Part shown: positions 60,461 through 64,000 of the stretch, piece by piece | How the letters are laid out: each line of letters starts with the position of its first letter | Position numbering within the stretch: position 1 is the first letter of the stretch | Source of the DNA: an uncultured Prevotella sp. | Lineage (GTDB): Bacteria > Bacteroidota > Bacteroidia > Bacteroidales > Bacteroidaceae | DNA: 64,000 bases | Direction of reading: 5' to 3' | Assembly (NCBI GenBank): GCA_900551055.1 | Contig: URUK01000005.1 | Location: 67,890 to 131,889 of the forward strand | The notes under the pieces: generated by a model | Database searches by the model: none | The model's input: the letters and a program-made list of their open reading frames with translations, nothing else | Told to the model about the DNA's origin: nothing | Translations under genes and position numbers: made by a program

Positions 60461-61180
60461 ATGCCTTACCGTAGACTTCCAAAAACTGACGCGGCGCGCC
60501 TGCGTGCGTTGAAAACGGTGCTCGACAGCAACGATTTGTACACTGTGCGCAACAGGTTTGTTGACTGGCAGACGATAAACCGCGCCCGGCCGGCATACGA
60601 CAGGCTGTTGACGGCTTCCGAGCAGTATCGGCTTGCATGTTCGGCAAGGGTCAGGGGAGTGGGCAAGATCGACAAGCTGCAGCGCAACGCCTCGATGTAT
60701 GTCAGCCATTTTCTGCAAGTTCTGATGATGGCGGTCGAGCGAGGGGAAATCAAAAGGTCGGCTTTGAAACTTTACGGTATGGATGAAGGCACGTCGACGT
60801 TGCCCAACATGAAGAGCATCGGCGGGCTTCTTCGCTGGGGACGGCTGGCCGTTGAAGGCGAGAAAGCACGTGTGAAGCAGGGCGGACGGCCCATTTACAA
60901 TCCTACAATCGGCATGGTAAGCACGCATATCGATATCTTCAACGACTGTTATCAGCAGCAGAAACACCTTAAGGACAACATTGGGCGTGCCTTGGAAAGC
61001 CTTAAACGAATACGCCCCGAGGTTGACGATGTGATACTGGAGCTATGGAATCAGATAGAGGCTCATTTCAAAGACGAACCTCCGGAGACGCGTTTCGACA
61101 TGTGCCGCAAGTTCGGCGTGGTGTATTATTACCGTAAGAATGAAAATAAAGTATTAGAGGAGAAAGGAGAGAAGGAGTAA
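60461..61180 (+). CDS. Conserved hypothetical protein
   Basis: A 239-aa soluble protein I do not recognise as a named family. It is basic in the first half (YRRLPKTDAARLRALKTVL, RLACSARVRGVGKIDKLQRN) and has a likely helical core (FLQVLMMAVERGEIKR; GGLLRWGRLAVEGEKARV; GRPIYNPTIGMVSTHIDIF). The final residues LEEKGEKE and the stop codon are encoded by the left arm of the following word-armed repeat, so the natural C-terminus was probably altered by it. It follows polyprenyl synthase across one such repeat and precedes tatD across another. Confidence 0.65.
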   Translation: MPYRRLPKTDAARLRALKTVLDSNDLYTVRNRFVDWQTINRARPAYDRLLTASEQYRLACSARVRGVGKIDKLQRNASMYVSHFLQVLMMAVERGEIKRSALKLYGMDEGTSTLPNMKSIGGLLRWGRLAVEGEKARVKQGGRPIYNPTIGMVSTHIDIFNDCYQQQKHLKDNIGRALESLKRIRPEVDDVILELWNQIEAHFKDEPPETRFDMCRKFGVVYYYRKNENKVLEEKGEKE

Positions 61181-61255
61181 GTAGATATGTCTTTCTGCCA
61201 TTTGACATAATGTTAAAGCGCATATCTCTTTACTCCTTCTCTCCTTACTCCTTCC
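61159..61255. repeat. Word-armed hairpin, GGAGAAAGGA type
   Basis: Left arm GGAGAAAGGAGAGAAGGAGT plus AAGTAGATATG; core TCTTTCTGCCATTTGACAT; right arm CATATCTCTTTACTCCTTCT plus CTCCTTACTCCTTCC. The left arm encodes the end of the upstream gene. Confidence 0.88.
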
Positions 61256-61272
61256 TTCCTAAATAACAGCCA

Positions 61273-62052
61273 ATGACTTTCATCGACACGCATACGCATC
61301 TTGACGGCGAGGAGTTTGACGCCGACAGGGACGAAGTTGTGGCCCGTGCAAAGGCCGCAGGAGTTAGCAAGGTTTTCATTCCGGCAATCAATCAGCCTTC
61401 GGTTGACACTGTGTTGTCAACGTGTGCACGTTATCCGGGCTTCGCTTATCCGATGATAGGCCTTCATCCGGAAGACGTGAAGGCCGACTGGAGCGACGTG
61501 CTGGCGCGGATGGAGGTGCGCCTGGATGTACCTGGATGTCCGTTTATAGCCGTTGGCGAGGTTGGTTTGGATTATTATTGGAGCCGCGAGTTTGAGAAAG
61601 AGCAGCTTGAGGCTTTCGAGGCGCAGGTTCGTTGGTCTGTAAAATACCGCCTGCCGTTGATGATTCACTGCCGCAAGGCGCAGAACGAGATGGTCCGTTT
61701 GCTGCGTCCTTATGCTAAAGACCTGCCGGGCGGAGTGTTCCATTGCTTCACCGGGAACGAAAAAGAGGCAGCCGAACTGCTGCAGTTCGACAACTTCGTG
61801 CTTGGCATTGGCGGTGTGCTGACATTCAAAAAGTCGCATCTGCCCGAGGTGTTGCCTGCCGCAGTGCCGCTTGAACGGATTGTAATCGAGACCGACTCGC
61901 CGTATATGGCGCCCGTTCCGATGCGCGGCAAGCGCAACGAAAGCGCTTTTGCACTGTACGTCCTGAAGCGTCTTGCCGAGTGTTACGGCGTGAGCGAGGA
62001 CGAGGTTGCCCGTGTTACGAACGCCAATGTCAGCCGTGTGTTCGGCCTCTGA
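61273..62052 (+). CDS. TatD family metal-dependent hydrolase
   Basis: A 259-aa TIM-barrel hydrolase, probably a 3'-5' exonuclease or DNase of the TatD family. Metal ligands are visible in FIDTHTHLDGEEF (HxH), GEVGLDYYWS (Glu), LMIHCRKAQ (His), FHCFTGN (His) and ETDSPYMAP (Asp). Despite the name it is not part of the Tat translocase at 28.8 kb. A strong terminator follows. Confidence 0.92.
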   Translation: MTFIDTHTHLDGEEFDADRDEVVARAKAAGVSKVFIPAINQPSVDTVLSTCARYPGFAYPMIGLHPEDVKADWSDVLARMEVRLDVPGCPFIAVGEVGLDYYWSREFEKEQLEAFEAQVRWSVKYRLPLMIHCRKAQNEMVRLLRPYAKDLPGGVFHCFTGNEKEAAELLQFDNFVLGIGGVLTFKKSHLPEVLPAAVPLERIVIETDSPYMAPVPMRGKRNESAFALYVLKRLAECYGVSEDEVARVTNANVSRVFGL

Positions 62053-62073
62053 CGGCAATATAGACTGAAAAAT

Positions 62074-62138
62074 ACGGGCGCAGGGACAATCCGTGTTTGC
62101 CGAATGCAAAACAGGAAGGCCGCTGCGCCCGTCTTTTT
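62074..62138 (+). terminator. Intrinsic terminator after tatD
   Basis: ACGGGCGCAG (62074-62083) pairs with CTGCGCCCGT (62123-62132), then CTTTTT. The long loop (39 nt) holds no clear feature. It may also serve the convergent acetyltransferase gene. Confidence 0.8.
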
Positions 62139-62158
62139 ATATATGTATAAGCAGTAGT

Positions 62159-62725
62159 TTATTTCACTTCAATCTTCTTGATGAACCTTGCCGGATTGCC
62201 GACTACTACCGTCATTGGCGGCACGTCATGGGTGACAACGCTGTTTGCGCCGATGATTGAGCCGTAACCTATTGTCACTCCGGGCAGCACAGTTGCGCCG
62301 ATGCCAATCCATACCTTGTCCTCTATCACTATGGGACGCCCGTAAGTGGCGCTGCGGTTGTCTGGGTTCGGGTCGTGGTTTATGGTTATCAGGTTCACTT
62401 TCGGCGCGATGAATACGCCGTTGCCGATGGTTATTCCGCCGCGGTCGAAGAACGTGCAGCCCTGCTGTATCCAGCAGTTCTTGCCGAATGTGATGTTTTT
62501 GCCATAGTCGACGTAGAACGGAGGCAGCACCGTTACTGACGGGTCGAGCTTCTTCCCGATGATGCGTTCCATGTATTCGTGCACCTCTTCGGGTGTGTGG
62601 TAGCCCTGGTTAAGCTCGTAGGCCGTCTTCATCGTGTCGAATATTGCGCCAATCAGCTTGTCGTAACCGGGTTCGTCGGGCGACACCATCGCGCCGGACA
62701 GGTCTTTCTTGAAAATGTCTTCCAT
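62159..62725 (-). CDS. Sugar O-acetyltransferase (LacA/Maa family)
   Basis: A 188-aa left-handed beta-helix (hexapeptide repeat) acetyltransferase: MEDIFKKDLSGAMVSPDEPGY (maltose acetyltransferase-type N-terminus), then YGKNITFGKNCWIQQGCTF, ITINHDPNPDNRSATYGRPI (loop with the catalytic His) and the repeats VWIGIGATVLPGVTIGYGSIIGANSVVTHDVPP. Acetyl-CoA is the donor; the sugar acceptor is not known. Start at 62725 follows the -7 box; a start at 62770 would lie at the transcription start. Confidence 0.9.
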   Translation of the reverse strand: MEDIFKKDLSGAMVSPDEPGYDKLIGAIFDTMKTAYELNQGYHTPEEVHEYMERIIGKKLDPSVTVLPPFYVDYGKNITFGKNCWIQQGCTFFDRGGITIGNGVFIAPKVNLITINHDPNPDNRSATYGRPIVIEDKVWIGIGATVLPGVTIGYGSIIGANSVVTHDVPPMTVVVGNPARFIKKIEVK

Positions 62726-62767
62726 TGCCTTTTTCTGTTTTTTGTTGTCATACGTCTTATCTGTCGG

Positions 62768-62775
62768 CAAAGGTA
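62768..62775 (-). promoter_or_regulatory. -7 box of the acetyltransferase gene
   Basis: TACCTTTG on the minus strand, 42 nt before the start codon. Confidence 0.55.
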
Positions 62776-62840
62776 AGGCATTCTCCGGCGCGGCGGCATA
62801 TCCCTTTTACCTGATTTTGTAACGATATTACGGTTTCGGC

Positions 62841-63704
62841 TTATTTGCCGTCCGGATTGAAGTTCTTGTCGTAATTTAGCAGGAACTTGGCTAATCCGGG
62901 GTCGTTGAAGTCGGCTGTGAACGGCTGCCCGGTGTCCATGCGGCGTATGGTTTCACGCTCCTCTTCGGTCAGGCTGAAGTCGCTGATGTCAAGGTTGCTT
63001 GCCATTCGCTCCTTGTGGGTTGACTTAGGGATTGGTATTATGCCTTCGTCAACGAGGAAGCGTAGGCACACCTGCGCATTGTTCTTGCCGTATTTTTCGC
63101 CTATTTTCTTAAGAGTCTCGTTTCCGAACACTCCGTTCTTGCCTTGCGCCAGCGGCCCCCAGGCCATTATCCGAGTGCCGTATCCGGCGGCGATGTCGCG
63201 CATTTCGCGCTGCTGCGAGAACACATGAGTCTCCAATTGCACAACGGCAGGCTTAACGTCCATGTTCTCTGCAAGGTCAATGAAGCGTCCTCTGTAGAAG
63301 TTGCTGAGGCCGATTGCCCTCACCTTGCCGGCTTTCAGCGCGCGTTCCATTGCGCGGTAAGAGCCGTAGTAGTCGCCGAAGGGCTGGTGGATTAGCAGCA
63401 GGTCGATGTAGTCGGTGCGCAACTTGCGCAGCGACTCGTCAATGCTGCGCGCGGCCTTTTCCTCTCCCGCGTTTGAAATCCACACCTTCGTGGTGATGAA
63501 CAGTTCGCTGCGCGGCACTCCGCATTTGCTTATCGCCGCGCCAACACCTTCTTCATTATAGTATGCCTGCGCCGTGTCAATAAGGCGGTAGCCCGTGCTT
63601 ATGGCGTCGAGCACGCACCGTTCGCAGTCTTCGGGGCTTACGAGGAACACTCCGTAGCCCATCTCCGGCATTTCAACGCCGTTGTTAAGTGTTATTGTTT
63701 TCAT
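62841..63704 (-). CDS. Aldo/keto reductase
   Basis: A 287-aa cytoplasmic NADPH-dependent carbonyl reductase of the 2,5-diketogluconate reductase-like group. The tetrad is present: Asp and Tyr in LIDTAQAYYNEEGVG, Lys in LFITTKVWI, His in LLLIHQPFGDYYGS; the NADPH site includes IPIPKSTHKERMASN. It differs from the exported enzyme at 31640: no signal peptide or Fe-S motifs. It is followed upstream by a repeat of GGTTATAC words. Confidence 0.92.
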   Translation of the reverse strand: MKTITLNNGVEMPEMGYGVFLVSPEDCERCVLDAISTGYRLIDTAQAYYNEEGVGAAISKCGVPRSELFITTKVWISNAGEEKAARSIDESLRKLRTDYIDLLLIHQPFGDYYGSYRAMERALKAGKVRAIGLSNFYRGRFIDLAENMDVKPAVVQLETHVFSQQREMRDIAAGYGTRIMAWGPLAQGKNGVFGNETLKKIGEKYGKNNAQVCLRFLVDEGIIPIPKSTHKERMASNLDISDFSLTEEERETIRRMDTGQPFTADFNDPGLAKFLLNYDKNFNPDGK

Positions 63705-63713
63705 TGGGTGTTT

Positions 63714-63800
63714 ATTTGGGTTATACGGTTTTACGGTTATGGGGTTATACGGTTGTGTGGTTTAACGGTTATGAGGTTATACGGTTATGTTTTTTAGGTT
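63714..63800. repeat. GGTTATACGG word repeat (one-armed)
   Basis: Tandem variants of GGTTATACGGTT (GGTTTTACGG, GGTTATGGGG, GGTTGTGTGG) cover the region. This resembles one arm of a word-armed element; a complementary arm is weak (AACCTTAAAACC near 63873). Confidence 0.6.
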
Positions 63801-64000
63801 GTAGGGTTATACTGTTTATGGTGGCGGTTGTTTGTGCCTTCGGCCTTGCTGTACTTATAGCGATATGCCGCAAAACCTTAAAACCACGTGAGTTAGGTAT
63901 AAGAAAACGATTGAAAAAGTTGTGGGGATGAAATATTTTTAGTATCTTTATAGCTGACAATCAATAAGTTACATAAAAACATCCATTCCCATGACTGATG
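63801..64000. other. Right edge of the window
   Basis: A short frame from 63821 (MVAVVCAFGLAVLIAICRK) looks like chance. TAGTATCTTTATAG near 63938-63951 is a weak promoter-like signal for a gene beyond the window. Confidence 0.25.

Noticed and set aside
63689..63931. 80-codon frame at the right end
   Set aside because: The first half is a translation of the GGTTATACGG word repeat; the remainder is too short to judge.

Overview
The window looks like a chromosomal segment from a Bacteroidales bacterium, most likely Prevotellaceae (family level is inference). The evidence is: many promoters of the Bacteroidetes form TTTG-N19-TAnnTTTG and few Shine-Dalgarno sequences; an ftsX-DUF3098-uppP-truB-queA cluster; the type IX secretion protein PorQ beside cmk; several TonB-dependent receptors; and a fused class II ribonucleotide reductase. 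There is no insertion sequence, prophage, CRISPR array or rRNA. One tRNA is present (tRNA-Leu, UAG).

Layout. 0-4 kb: reverse-strand operon ftsX, DUF3098, uppP, truB, queA. 4.7-12 kb, forward: nrdJ, folB, an amidase with SPOR-like end, an MCE protein, dnaA. 12-14.3 kb: a small accessory pocket with a membrane protein, an ATPase remnant, a candidate small RNA and a beta-barrel gene, bounded by two almost identical repeat arrays. 14.3-23.2 kb: BtuB-like receptor (reverse), tRNA-Leu, parC, DUF3316 protein, S41 protease, lone BtuD/FecE-like ATPase. 23.6-34.3 kb, all forward: membrane-anchored TPR/AraC regulator, exported DUF362 protein, TonB-dependent receptor, tatA, tatC, NapH-like multi-cluster Fe-S membrane protein, Tat-exported Fe-S aldo/keto reductase lipoprotein, DUF1893, ECF S-like protein. 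34.5-47.2 kb: kup, a second TPR regulator, a PF14905-type barrel, GH43, glyS, FKBP, a candidate 45-aa gene, MATE. 47.4-58.5 kb: flavin oxidoreductase, tripartite efflux operon with divergent AraC regulator, lutABC, cmk, porQ. 58.6-63.7 kb: TonB, polyprenyl synthase, an unknown conserved gene, TatD, an acetyltransferase and an aldo/keto reductase.

Two repeat systems dominate the non-coding DNA and are the most unusual content. (A) Fourteen intergenic arrays of a 15-bp palindrome-like unit (AAAAGG-N3-CCTTTT type) at an exact 22-bp period, usually four units, with a shared leader (about TTGATAATCAGCATGTTA) and often a GNAAAAC end. (B) About twenty 'word-armed' hairpins: a conserved core (about AAATGCCTTGCT ... 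GGTAATGG) flanked by inverted arms built from a short word that differs between copies (GGAGTTAA, GAATTATGA, GGAGAATTGA, GACAAGCA and others). Most lie between genes and some supply start or stop codons; four copies with GACAAG-type arms sit in frame inside protein genes and are translated as Ser/Thr/Gln/Asp/Lys-rich linkers.

The best candidate for an undescribed functional system is the 25.7-34.3 kb cluster. It appears to encode a dedicated Tat translocase, a membrane Fe-S electron conduit and an exported Fe-S aldo/keto reductase, together with an outer-membrane receptor.
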